Below are positions 9,386 through 21,024 of a DNA stretch of 36,109 nucleotides, piece after piece. The stretch covers positions 1 through 36,109 of the forward strand of contig CAJPVJ010000152.1 in assembly GCA_905397405.1 (NCBI GenBank), written 5' to 3'. A model generated the notes under the pieces. The model had not been told where the DNA came from and did not search any database. It saw only the letters and a list, made by a program, of their open reading frames with translations. The translations under genes and the position numbers were made by a program. Position 1 is the first letter of the stretch, and every line of letters starts with the position of its first letter. Source of the stretch: Oppiella nova (lineage: Eukaryota > Arthropoda > Arachnida > Sarcoptiformes > Oppiidae).

Positions 9386-10224
9386 ATATTATATACAGAA
9401 TATTCTGTACTATTTTTTTTGCTGGTAATAGGTTTGAAAAACGACAGATTAATTCACATCCAAATGACTTTGTTTTTTCACTGATGAACACAAACTCCCA
9501 TCTAATATAACATTGGGTTTAGAGTTTGATTGAGTGGAAAATATGTGTGTCCGGGGTATTTATCGTGTAATACCATTCCCCTTACCCATTGGCTATAATT
9601 TTATTATAAATGCCTATTTTATTGCCCCATTAAATGTGATATACTGTGTATTATGGTATATATATAAAAAATTTAAACTTCAAAAAAATACTAGAAATTC
9701 TTGAATTAAATTCAGTGGAAATTCTGTATGAAATTCTGGAAAAATTAATTAATTTATCCTGCTTAATTGATATAAATATGAAGCGTTTTCTCTCACATAA
9801 AAGTTTAATTGAAAGCAATATTTTTCTATTAAACATTTTTGCTGACCATTAATAAATAAATGTGCTGACACAAATATTTACTGTTTACTGTACACACACA
9901 CACTCATATAAAACAATTAATTTATATGATGTTTATTATTATTAATAATATAATATAGAGAATCGTAAAGAATATTAATATATAGTACAGAATATTCTGT
10001 ACTATATTCCGGGATACGGTTTGTATGAATCAAATCACATGATAATTATATTTGTGGCGACATATCGTGTGTTTGGTTATTATGATACGATTCTCGTAGA
10101 TAATTGCCTACAAAATATTCTGTCTGTATATGTGCTATAAACGTGTGTAGATATAAATGGCTAATATTTTATATCATTATAGATAATAGCATTTATAGCT
10201 AAAAATGTTAGTAATTGACTGTGA

Positions 10225-10420
10225 ACAGATTTTAAATTTAATGAATTTAATAAAATTTACTACTACTATTATTATATATATATTTAATAATATATAATAA
10301 TAATAGTAGTAAATAATATTACTTAAAATATAGTGTAATATTTTTAATTATTTACTATCTAGTAAATTTAATTAAATTTATTAAATTTAAAATATGTTAA
10401 AATTAAATTTAATAATATAT
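10225..10420. repeat. Nested AT-rich palindrome
   Basis: TTTACTACTACTATTATTAT (10256 on) pairs with the inverse ending TAATAGTAGTAAA (about 10312) around a short TTTAAT centre. Outside it, AAATTTAATGAATTTAATAA pairs imperfectly with TTTAATTAAATTTATTAAAT near 10370-10395. Such a sequence could extrude a cruciform; no function is inferred. Confidence 0.6.
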
Positions 10421-10735
10421 ATATAATTATTTATGCTATAGTTTAATTAAATTTGCTAATAATAAAAAATTATTAAAATCACTATATTATATCAAAAGTT
10501 GTACGTAGCAAGGAAATAAATATCGCTATTACCGGGTGTTGTAATAGTAATAAATAAGTGTTTTTTCACTACTCTTTTTGTGTTCAGGTATATTAGACTC
10601 CACTCTAAACGCTGGAAATCAATATATCAATCAAAATGAATGTATAAATCGTACGAAACATTTGCTACGAATCCCTTTCCCTCTATAGTCGGCAATCATT
10701 TGGCAGTAAATGTATTACCTCTAGTGTAATGTATG

Positions 10736-10738
<3 letters not shown>

Positions 10739-10776
<38 letters not shown>
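10739..10776. repeat. (CT)19 microsatellite
   Basis: Pure tract directly before the GCACTGGTAG hairpin. Confidence 0.95.
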
Positions 10777-10777
<1 letters not shown>

Positions 10778-10783
10778 ACTCAA

Positions 10784-10810
10784 GCACTGGTAGTAATTTG
10801 CTACCAGTGC
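10784..10810. repeat. Perfect 10-bp-stem hairpin
   Basis: GCACTGGTAG, seven-base loop TAATTTG, CTACCAGTGC. It is the tidiest copy of the GCACYGGTA word that recurs in the window; a degenerate paired version lies at 16353-16379. Confidence 0.85.
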
Positions 10811-10935
10811 CTAATACAACACGTTTGAAAAATATTTGGATTTCCAGTTGCTATACCAGTGCTGTTTGTACACTTCACTACAGTTTATATGAGTAATGAT
10901 ATGCAAATAAAACACATTCTGTGTTATAATTACTG

Positions 10936-10956
10936 GAGAGAGAAAGAAAGAAAGAA

Positions 10957-10993
<37 letters not shown>
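10936..10993. repeat. (GA)n/(GAAA)n compound microsatellite
   Basis: GAGAGAGAAAGAAAGAAAG, then GGG, then a pure AG tract. Same purine strand as the tract in the left arm's inner end. Confidence 0.95.
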
Positions 10994-10998
<5 letters not shown>

Positions 10999-12640
10999 AA
11001 CAAGCTTAAACATCTAGTTAGTTTGTATACAATTTAGCCCATTAATGTTTACTGGTGTTAGTAAACATAGTGTTTAAGAATATTCTGTGTTGTTAATTAT
11101 ATGGTAGATAATAGAGTAATTTTAAATAAACATGAATATGTACACAGAATACACAGAATACTATTATTTAAAAATATTGAAATATATCTCATAGAATATT
11201 CTGTATATGAATCTGAATTATTAATGATTATACAGCAACTACAAAAAATATATATATATACAGTGCAATTTATTTATAACCACATCATTATAAACTAGCA
11301 CACTCGTTTGTGCAATTCACACAGCAATCGTAATAATAATAACATATATTATTGACATATGAATATTTTATATAGTTATTATAAATGAGTGCTCATTTTT
11401 TGTGAAAAATGTATTTTTGCAATACAAAATGCTACATGCTACTAGCGCTAATATAATTTAATTAATCAAGAAATTATAAATAATTGATTGTATAAAATAT
11501 AATACATATTATATATCGTGAATATTATTATTTTATTAATTGACATATTATCGAATTACTAACATATATTATTTAGAAAAGTACATTTTGTGTTATTTAT
11601 GTTCATTATAACATAAATAGACTGTGGATTTAAATTAAAATACCAAACACGTGAATATATTAGCCTATGTTTTGAAAAATTTGAATTTTTAGAGTTCATT
11701 CCTACGGACTCTAATGAATGTTAAATAAAAATGTTTTGTTTGTATTATATATTTATTATCGGATGAAAAGTAGGCCTTAAAAATAAGCCCTTATTTTTCG
11801 CAATGGTATATATATTTGTAAAATAATTTGCATTTTTATTATTCAATACATTGTCTTAAATTTTTATTCATTTATAATATACAATGTACTAGGTTTATGT
11901 TAATCATGTGAAATGTGCAGTGTTTATATAATTTATTAATAATTTATTGTTTTACTGTACTAGTCACAAAATATTCATTTGGTTTTAACTGTTAATCCGA
12001 TTTAAAATAATTAATTAATTATAAACTGATAATCGGATTCAAAATTATTAATTAACTATAAACTATAAAATTATGACGATTTTAAATATTTAGTTTTACA
12101 GTTTGTTTAATTAATGTACAGAATATTCTGGATTTATAATAATATTTTTAATTTTAAAAAATTATTGAGAGAGACTATTAGCACATATTGTGATTTAAAT
12201 ATTTTAGCCAAAAATATGTCTAAAAAATATGTGCCAAAAGTTTTGTCGCCTATTGTGTGTCAAATGAGTTAGTGATGTAAAGAAATTTTTAAAATATTTT
12301 TTATCATAACCAGAATATTCATGAACAAAAAATATTTTAGCATAATAAAGTGGAAAATACTTTTTTGAGACAATTCTTTAGGACATTCTGTGAATGTTTT
12401 TGACACAATTGTCTCGAAAGGAAATGTATTTTTTCTTTTTGTTTAATTATGAATATATCACCAAAAAAAGTCTGGTGCTATAAAACAAAACATACCTTTC
12501 ACACTAAGCATATTAGTATTATAAACTTGTATTATACAGTATTACCCTGAATATCGGGAGATAGTACGCGTATTATACGAGAAAAAAAGTGATTTTTATG
12601 AAAATTATTAAGGGGCGAAATATTCTGTATATAATATGGT

Positions 12641-12666
12641 CTCTCTCTCTCTCTCTCTCTCTCTCT
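12641..12666. repeat. (CT)13 microsatellite
   Basis: Inner-end tract of the right arm, mirror of the (AG)n at 9272. Confidence 0.95.
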
Positions 12667-14349
12667 GACGCTAAAGTATGGGATTAATTAGGATTAGGTC
12701 TTAAGAAATTGAATCCACAAAAACATAATGAGTGAGAAGTTTACTTATCAAGCGTATGTAGCTAATACCTTTTAGCCAATGTCAATTTAGATCTGTACAT
12801 GTAGTGTATAGTGTGGCCATGTTAATTTACTGTAAATATGTTGGCAATTATTTTGAACGACTCCCCAGAAATGAATTAGCCAGAAACTACTTTAAATGCT
12901 GTTTTTGTATATACGTATGTACATAGTGAATATTTTGTCATTTTTAAAAAAAACTGTAAATTAAATTTTTTTAAATAGAAATTTTTGTGTAAAATTTAAA
13001 ATCTTATTTAATGGGATTAAATATTTGCATTAAAATGTACAAAATTTCTAGTTATCTGGTAAAATATTAACAAATATTTTACAGTAATAATAATTAATTA
13101 ATTAAGCTGCTATTATTGTTATATTGTAGCAGACTTGGTACTAATATTATATTTATTTAATAATTATACTATATTATTCGCTAACTGTATCGAGAGTACA
13201 CTGTACCTAGCTATTATTTAGCATCAAATTTGTCGCCAAATAGTGAACTCGCAAAAGGCTTTTAAAATGTCTCTTTTCATGTGATTTAATGTAATTTTAA
13301 TTTTCGTGAAATTAAATTCAATTTATATGTGAGTAAAAGGAAATGCAAAATACATTTCACTATCAAATAGACTGTGAATGCGTATAAAAAACAGTTTAAA
13401 TCTCAAAAATAACTTATGGTTTAAGAGATAAGTAAAATAAAAATCACGAGTTTTTTGTGCGCTAAACGCCCGGTGCTGTTGACAACACATACATACTCTT
13501 TTGATACAGTATACCCATGATATAATACACATTTAATTTTTGAAAAATAGTAAACACCATAAATGTTAATTAAAATGATTTTATAAATAGCATGCTAAAA
13601 AATATTTTTAAAATTTATTTCATATAGGAACTTGCATAATAAATTTCTATAAGCATTATGACTATACAATTACGAACACTGTATTCAATAATATTACATT
13701 TAACGTATGCATTGAGTGGAAAGGGATGTGAGAAGGGAAAGGCTGTTAGTGAAAGCGATTAGTCTTTCATCGATAGCATGGGAATAGTAGTGAGTGTTGT
13801 GTATAAATATATGTTTGGTATGTATTTCTAAGGGAAATCTACAGAATATTCCGTATATATATACCTTTAAAACACACATAGCAGCAAAAAACTACCCTTC
13901 CTTTTAAAAACAGTTAACTTTAGCACTCATTCTGTGTCTCAAAGTTTGTCTGAAAAAAAATCTCAACACAAAACACAAAATAGTTAACACAAAAAAGGTC
14001 TAAACTCTATCTATGTCATGATCGCTATTGTATCGTTAGGCATTTAACGTTAAGTAACGATAGATATGAGCGATAGTAGGGAAAGGTGACATTGATTATG
14101 TAACATATCACTCTAGGGAAAGGGTCTGCATACCTATGTGTGTGTTTGATATTGAATGGGAAAGTCGTGTGTGTTTTGTGTACAGTCTGTATGTGTGTGA
14201 CAGTGGAAAGGGATTTCGGATAAAATATAACTAAAAATTTATTCCGAATTGTTGTGTAAATGTAAAACTGACAATAAAAGACCCCAGAGGAGTTTCTTTG
14301 GTTTGTAGCTTTACGATAAGTTATCATTTCAACATATATAGACAATCTT

Positions 14350-14467
14350 ATATACAAAACTAGCACTTATTCCCTGCTTTATTATATCTATATATAGTAC
14401 TAGTAACACTATACAGTTATATTATAGCAGGGTTTAAGTGCCGGTTTTGTAGATACCTAACAGATAT
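14350..14467. repeat. Nested hairpin inside the right arm
   Basis: Counterpart of 7488-7615: TAGCACTTATTCCCTGC pairs with GCAGGGTTTAAGTGCCGG. The outer stem is more eroded than in the left arm. Confidence 0.55.
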
Positions 14468-14645
14468 AAAATATATAAAGGCATTCAATACCGAGAATTG
14501 AGGACTTATTTCTAATATGTATGGAAAAAGGGAGGGTTTATATGGGGAATGGGATGTAAGGGATAGATATCTATGGGAAAGATTATTTGTCGAAATTGAA
14601 AAAACATCAAAAACTATGCAAACACATTTTTACGTAGCACCGGAT

Positions 14646-14676
<31 letters not shown>

Positions 14677-15168
14677 TATATTATATATTCTGGTGAAAAA
14701 CAAATTGAAGTGCAAATCATGGGCACAGAAACTGTAATATATTTAGTCAAATAAAATGCAAATAAATATAACGTAATAAAAAAAATTTTGCGACAATTTT
14801 ATTTTGTTGGTTATTACACTCAAAACCAATAATAAGTTTTTCACAAAACATTTAACTTATTATATATATATATATATATATTGTGTAGAATAGTATACAG
14901 AATATTCTGTACGCTATTGATAAGGGCAGTCATAATATAGATAATCGACTGTACGGTAAAAATGAGACAATTTTTTCTCATTCAGACTGTATGTATGGGT
15001 TTTGAATATAAAAGGCTTACACTAGACGTCGGGTATAATAAATAAAAATATATATATTATATATATATACCAGTGCTGTGGCTGTGAGTTATAAATCTTA
15101 TTTTGTTGGCTACAGTTCCCCTATCAAAATATATGTATGCATTCATATCACATATCAGTGAATGAGTC

Positions 15169-15170
<2 letters not shown>

Positions 15171-15206
<36 letters not shown>
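15171..15206. repeat. (GA)18 microsatellite
   Basis: Right-arm counterpart of the (TC)11 at 6759; length differs between the arms. Confidence 0.95.
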
Positions 15207-15209
<3 letters not shown>

Positions 15210-15957
15210 GAATTGACGTCAATTTTTCAGCGAGAGATGAGTTTGGAGTCAATGGATGGGAAAGGGATGTAAAATAACGGCACATACACTACATACAAAG
15301 CGCACACTTAGACAACAGATAGCACCCAGGCCATAAATACTGTAGTATAAAATTAAGTGATCGTAAACGCTGGGCATAAAAGTCAAAATTCTTGTCTAAA
15401 CAGAATATTCTGTATAAACACATATATATTCTGTTTAGTAGTTTAGTGTATAATTTAAATTGTACGGCTGAATAATAATAGCGTCGACACTTAAAATACA
15501 TAACACCCCTCCCATATAGATAGTGATACGTACGTACAGATAATGTGTGCTCGGAATTACACTGTGTTTGCTATACGAGTGAATCCCTTTATACTGTAAT
15601 ATTATATATATACAAATAAATAGCCATAGATAGGCATGTTTTAAAATTGCATGCATTTAGATGTTGTATAATACCGGTGCTCCCTTGTTATAGTAAGATT
15701 AATCGAGTGTGCACTGAAAAAATGTAAGCTAGCCTATTTAGATATAATATAATAGCCTGGGTTTATGTATTTAATGAGATATTAAGCTCAGAACTAATGT
15801 AAATTAACCTTTCTTAATTTTAATAGCAAACAATTATCGTTATGCTTAAATAATATTGTAATTAAATTTATAAATATTGTTTAATTATGGTGATTTAAAA
15901 GGGATTAATTGTATTTAGCTAGTTACATGTAGAGTAAATTATTTGATTGTTTGTTAT

Positions 15958-17518
15958 AATGACTTGTATTAACTTGCTTAATTATATAACTTATTATCAG
16001 CAAATAATAATTATATAAATAGTAACATATTAAAAATATTTAATAAAACTATTTTCATATAAAATATATTAAAGTTTTACACCATTTATATCACACCATA
16101 ATAAGTGGTTTAGTAAACAAAACAAAAACCTATCGATTGCTTATAAAAACTTATATAACAAGTGATTTATAAATCAAACACAATATATAAAAAGTCTATA
16201 AAAAAAACTTTTTTCATATAATATTTATTGCGATTTATTTGATTGCTTTCCAGCCATACAATGCTCATAGAAATCAATATAATAAGGAATCGTAAGAAAT
16301 ATATATAAAATATATTTTTATATATACCACACAAACACACTTTTCCATATCAGCACCGGTAGTATATAGCTGTCAGTGCCTTATCCTTCATCATAAATAA
16401 AATATTTAGTAATATGTGTATTAAATAGCATTCCGGAGCTACCATTCCCCGCAAAAAAATAAAGTTTTTCTCTGAGATAATAATCAGAAACTACATAATA
16501 ATAAAGTCTTGGAAAATATGGCAAATGTTAAACAAAAAAGTATTAAAAATAGTGCCAAAGGCTGTCGACGTACGTATAGTTAGTGTATAGAAGTTAGAGA
16601 CAACTAATAAGCAGAATATTTTGTTAATCATAAGAATCTTTATATATATAAAGAATATTCTGTAATAAATACAATGCACTCTTAGTTTTATATACTATAT
16701 AAAATATTTTTAATCTAAAGTATCTTGTATATAACTACTATACAAATTATGAAATAACAGAATATTCTGTGAAAACTAAATAAGTATATTGTCTATTATA
16801 ATAATAACTAGAAATTCTTGTCGTATTGCTAATGACAAAATTCTTAACATATTTTCACATACGGTATAATAATATCTATAAGTATGTAATCCCTATAAAC
16901 AGTCTGTGCCCATAGAGTGCATCCATTTCCAGCAATATTTTATTTATTATTATAGATATTATTATTATATTTATATATAACTGCGAGTGAAATACACTAT
17001 TATTCTTGTGGTGTAGATGCGAATCCATGGCACAGATATGTTGTGTATTAAGGCTACCAGTGCTCTGCGAGTGCTGACCATAACAATAGCCCTAACGTAC
17101 AGTTTTTTTTATGAAATAGCTTTCATACGACTAATGAGGGGACTGGTAGTTTAGGGCATATATTCTGGATTTATATCTATATCTTATATTATATGCTTGG
17201 AATGTATAGTGAATTTTGGTGTAAATGTTTATAATATACAATAAATGTATTAGTCAGAATATATTTAATAGTATTTTACACAGAATAAAATATTACGGCT
17301 ATTATAATATAAACAGGTGCATCTCAATTAAAATGATTTAATATTGCATTTGATCAAATGAAGTTTATATTTCTGATAATATTTAAAAATCTTAAATATT
17401 ATTTAACATGTCAAATTCAAAATACTATATTCTAGGAATATATAGAATATTATATAAATGTAATAAATAGTTCAAATTTATTTAAGAATATTCCATATAA
17501 AATAAAATGTGCATAGGT
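15958..17518. other. Noncoding AT-rich DNA
   Basis: No gene seen. Contains an exact 14-bp palindrome at 16757 and a one-mismatch copy at 16650, a paired GCACCGGTAG/CTGTCAGTGC hairpin at 16353-16379, and CTACCAGTGC near 17053. Confidence 0.5.
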
Positions 17519-17908
17519 TAGGGCTGCCACCTATTTTCAGAGCTCGGGAGGACAAATTGTCAAAATTGAGGCAGGTTAGGAGGACATTGGGAGGACAAAA
17601 AAGCTAGTTATTTATAATTTTGTCTCCTTAATCATTATAATATAAGAAAATATTTTCCAACGTTTAAACCACTTGTTATTGTCATCTGAACAATGATTAT
17701 AAAGTTTATTTAAATATTTTATATTCACATCAAAAGTTATATTAAATTTATTTACATATTTAACTAAGAATCAAATTAATATTTGAATTATCTTGGAAAA
17801 TATCTCTGTGAGCACATTACATAGTCCTCCTGAGACCATCGGGAGGACTGTTTTTTGAGGGGCCGATTGGAGGACAATCCTCTAAAAGGTGGACGGGTGG
17901 CAGCCCTA
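17519..17908. mobile_element. hAT-like MITE, near-perfect 8-bp target duplication
   Basis: Terminal inverted repeats TAGGGCTGCCACC at both ends. The flanks GCATAGGT (17511-17518) and GCAGAGGT (17909-17916) match at seven of eight positions. Subterminal GGGAGGAC/GTCCTCC words recur on both sides, the centre is AT-rich, and there is no ORF. About 390 bp. The single mismatch in the duplication suggests an older insertion than the one at 202-615. Confidence 0.8.
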
Positions 17909-17916
17909 GCAGAGGT

Positions 17917-18507
17917 ACGTCTCAATTAAAATGATTTTAAATAATAATTAAATTAAGAGCACGCACTTATTTAAAGTTTTATTTTGAAATTGTCACCATG
18001 AATATATCATTTGATGCTATAATGAGATAACTACTGAATAATAATTACGTAAATAGGTTTTAAAAATTTAAAGTCGATATGAAATGTTATTAGAGTAACC
18101 ATACAGTCTATAACAGGTTTATAAAAATTAACAAAATATTATAAATTGATTAAAAAATATGTTTATATAAAAACATTTATATAAAATAAAAATCAATTAC
18201 GTTTTATAAATTACCCAAAATAAGTAACCAGACAAGCTGTTTTAAGTAATTGGATGTAAACCTTGGTGATTATCATTGTAGAATATAATCGTTTTAGATT
18301 TTATAATTGCATTCACGCATGCTAAGACATTATATATTATATTTGAGTAAATGACATTTATTTAAAAATATTTTCACTAGATACTAATCAAAAATATTTT
18401 ATCCATAATTACTTAAGTTATACTGTATTACTCAAATTGAATATAAAATACTCAAAAACAGTCTGGTTTAATCTAAAATAAACATTCAAAAATCTTCATA
18501 TTAACAA
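17917..18507. other. Noncoding AT-rich DNA upstream of the receptor-like gene
   Basis: No gene or clear promoter seen. CTCAATTAAAATGATTT near 17921 repeats a stretch near 17323 on the far side of the MITE. Confidence 0.45.
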
Positions 18508-19765
18508 ATGTTGCTATATCTTCGGAACCGTTATAATTTGATCATGAACAAATTAATATCAACAATTCATAATTATATTGACAATAATATTAATGTTAAG
18601 GATAGCACTGACCGAATTGAAACATTCGGGGCAAGGACATTTTTTATGGCAGCCCGCAGTACCGATGAGTACGTAAATGGTTATCGCAGTAAATATAGAT
18701 TATGGGCTGTGGTTAGTGCCAAAATGATCTTGGTTCTATTTTTGTCGCGCGGGGTACTTATATTACTCGTCGATAATAAGCAAGCACGATTACTGTTATT
18801 CGATGCGAGCTGGGCAGTTGGCAACGCTACACTAGTGGTCACACTACTAATCTCACTATTTGGGTCTATCCTGCTAATAGGAGTGGTTGGTTTATATATG
18901 GAGCTCACTCAACAGTTATTCTTTGCCAAGTTTTGGTACTTGTACAAGTACGGTTTGCTACACTTTGCCTACGCCAACCATAAACAGCGTACGTTAAGAT
19001 TCGCGTCAAACATGGTCGGCAAATATCTAATGTATCCATGTGGTTGATTCCGACGATAATATTTGCGACAATACACGCGTGGGTCCTTTACGTTGATTAC
19101 CGGGAACGACCAAGCACCATCAGGCTTATCGTCATGATTGGGCACGATGTAGTTGCCGCGGTTTCGTTTTACACTGGTATAGGCGGGCTATGGTTCGGAT
19201 CAATTGCCTTGATAACTTTGGCTGTGTATTTCACCATGACATTCACGGAAATCTATCGCATGATTGTGTACGCGATGGAGAAAGGGGACAGGGCAACTTT
19301 AATGAATTTAATCCAGGCACACCATTATTGGGAACAACAAGTTCGCGATACCAACGCGTTTATACGTTGGGTAATCTTTGCTGTTTACTACATTGGCACA
19401 GTGGGCGTGCAATTAAGTATATACAGCATACATAATCGTAATACGAGTGCTTTATGGAAAAATGTAAGTATGGTGTTTATCGTGTTAATGGTAATCTTTG
19501 TTAGCCTGTTACTTGTGACCACGGCGTTGTTGGCTAAATCGGCCCATAAGCCTTATAGCGTGCTATTATGTATCTATCGGACGATAGGCGGGTGTTGTCG
19601 GTTAGGGTTAGACTACGGGTTCAGGTGTTTATGGAGCGGTTATCTACCGGTCCCACAATCGGTTATTATTGTTACGATTTGTTTCCTATAAATATGTGGG
19701 AAATGTATCAATATGTTTACAATGGGGGAGCTAATTATTTTTTGTTGATGAGTTTGTTTGAATAA
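18508..19765 (+). pseudogene. Seven-TM chemoreceptor-like gene split by two frameshifts
   Basis: Three consecutive reading frames form one membrane protein of roughly 420 aa. Segment 1 (18508-19047, 179 aa) has helices at about residues 67-88 and 106-130. Segment 2 (from 19038) has helices at its residues 1-19, about 36-75 (long or split), 109-130 and 142-166. Segment 3 (about 19595-19765) supplies the C-terminus, with RLRVQVFMERL and GYYCYDLFPI followed by NYFLLMSLFE, resembling the last helix region of arthropod gustatory/odorant-type receptors. Each switch is a -1-type shift (near 19030-19045 and 19580-19610), and no GT-AG intron explains them. Apart from these the frames are clean. It is either a young pseudogene or a gene with two assembly indels. 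The receptor class is inferred from topology and the C-terminal pattern; ligand unknown. Confidence 0.6.
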
Positions 19766-20472
19766 TTATTTTATATAGATTGAGCAACCATGAGTGTGGT
19801 TAGTTTTAAATATTTTGTTGTATAAATAAGTATGAGTTAATAGCCATGCTTAGAATATTCTACAATCATATTTAATATTGTAATATATATGTGTACAATG
19901 TATTAATATTTAGTATATAATGTATTTGACTTTGGATATAATTATATTAAATAACTAGACTTTGATTATATTTTTATTTGCATAAATACTGTATATTAAC
20001 TAGATATGTTATAATTGTAACCAAATATTATTATTTTACCAAAAAATAAAATTTATATGCATTAAAAAAATAAACTCAAAAGTTTTATAAACATAAAAAT
20101 TGTCAAAGGATGTAAGTCAAGATAAACTAGTAATTAGCTTTATAATAATATTTAATAAATTAGAGATTGGTGATTAATTATCATTGATTTCTATTTTAAA
20201 ATATAGACATTTCTGCGTGCTAATAATAATATATAGATTATATTGATTAAATTTGATTCAGCGTCGCTTATTATACGTTATAATCTCATTAGTAAAACAA
20301 AAATATTGAATAACATATCGATTATCATGACACATTAAACATATCATACAGTATATTATATTCAAAATATATACTACTAAAAAATACTAAAATATAATGA
20401 TTAACATTTGTGTGTGCTTAAATGAATCAGTGTACTGTACAATAAATATGTAATATATAAATTTATAGCAAA

Positions 20473-20523
20473 TAGTATTCATTAATGTACACTATAGTAT
20501 TCATTAATGTACACTATAGTATT
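20473..20523. repeat. 22-bp tandem repeat, about 2.3 copies
   Basis: Unit TAGTATTCATTAATGTACAC plus TA, repeated exactly twice and then begun a third time. Confidence 0.9.
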
Positions 20524-20989
20524 AGGAATATTTAAATTAAAAAATATATTGCAATTATAATTACCATAAAGTTTAGGGAATATTGTCAAATAGCATTTTA
20601 TTTATATATATAATAGTTATTCAATTTTGTGATCAAAAAAATTGACAAAAGATATTTAAGTTTAAAAAAAGATATTTTTAACACCTATTGTGTGACACGA
20701 ATAAAGTGTTTGCTTTTTTGAGTGTAAAATCCTATTCATTATTATTATTACTATAAGTCTTATTAATATTATTATCACAAACACTACACTATTATTAATA
20801 TTATTATTGGTTTAAAAGTCTTTTTCTACTGAAAACTATGAAATAAAACAGATATTATGAATGGTTTTATGATTTTTAATGAGAAATATCTTTTGTATAT
20901 TTATTGTACAGAATATTCTGTATATTAACGGAAATATTCACTGTTATATTAATAATAGGATAAAAATTTTATTCATTGATCACTGAGTT

Positions 20990-20990
<1 letters not shown>

Positions 20991-21022
<32 letters not shown>
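20991..21022. repeat. (AG)16 microsatellite
   Basis: Pure tract about 70 bp after a palindrome copy. Confidence 0.95.

Positions 21023-21024
<2 letters not shown>

Larger units (their letters stand above)
6008..9408 (+). repeat. Left arm of the near-10-kb inverted repeat
   Basis: Reads as the reverse complement of 12616-15957. Anchor matches by eye: TAACAAACAAT at 6008 with the inverse ending at about 15956; AGCACCGGTATTATACAACA at 6283 with the inverse near 15660; GTGTGTTTGATATTGAATGG in the right arm near 14140 with its inverse near 7795; and CCCATACTTTAGCGTC before the (GA)n at 9257 with the inverse at 12667. Identity looks around 90 percent with some diverged patches (about 7860-7925, 7640-7680). 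No believable gene lies inside. The inner end carries (GA)n followed by CCATATTATATACAG and the 14-bp palindrome. Confidence 0.9.
9409..12615. other. Spacer of the large inverted repeat, no gene seen
   Basis: About 3.2 kb of AT-rich DNA. It holds palindrome copies (9987 exact; 10110, 11191 and 12118 with one mismatch), two GA/CT tracts, a perfect GCACTGGTAG hairpin (10784-10810), an AT palindrome (about 10225-10420), and a near-duplicate of AAAATAATTAATTAATTATA at about 12003-12065. Short ORFs here (for example 9646-9852, overlapped antisense by another) are low-complexity and lack family motifs. Confidence 0.6.
12616..15957 (-). repeat. Right arm of the near-10-kb inverted repeat
   Basis: Inverse copy of 6008-9408. 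The inner end is GAAATATTCTGTATATAATA then (CT)n at 12641-12666, mirroring the left arm's (GA)n-CCATATTATATACAG-palindrome. The outer end ...GTTTGTTA at about 15956 mirrors TAACAAAC at 6008. Unlike the left arm it has no MITE at its outer edge. Palindrome copies pair between arms: 6552 with 15400, 7039 with 14897, 8098 with 13841 (the last pair each carry one substitution). No gene seen. Confidence 0.9.

Noticed and set aside
9270-9491. Minus-strand ORF rich in Ser-Leu repeats
   Set aside because: Translation of the (GA)n tracts and of the N gap; no protein feature. The same applies to ORFs at 23951-24163 and 32890-33209.
9646-9852. Two overlapping antisense ORFs (65-68 aa)
   Set aside because: Both are low-complexity Ile/Leu/Lys/Phe translations of AT-rich DNA, in the spacer of the inverted repeat, with no motif.
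14025-14366. 113-aa minus-strand ORF in the right arm
   Set aside because: The left-arm counterpart does not keep the frame, and there are no recognisable motifs; treated as chance.
15289-15656. Two overlapping minus-strand ORFs of 70 and 73 aa
   Set aside because: They lie within the repeat arm, differ in frame, and have no conserved features.
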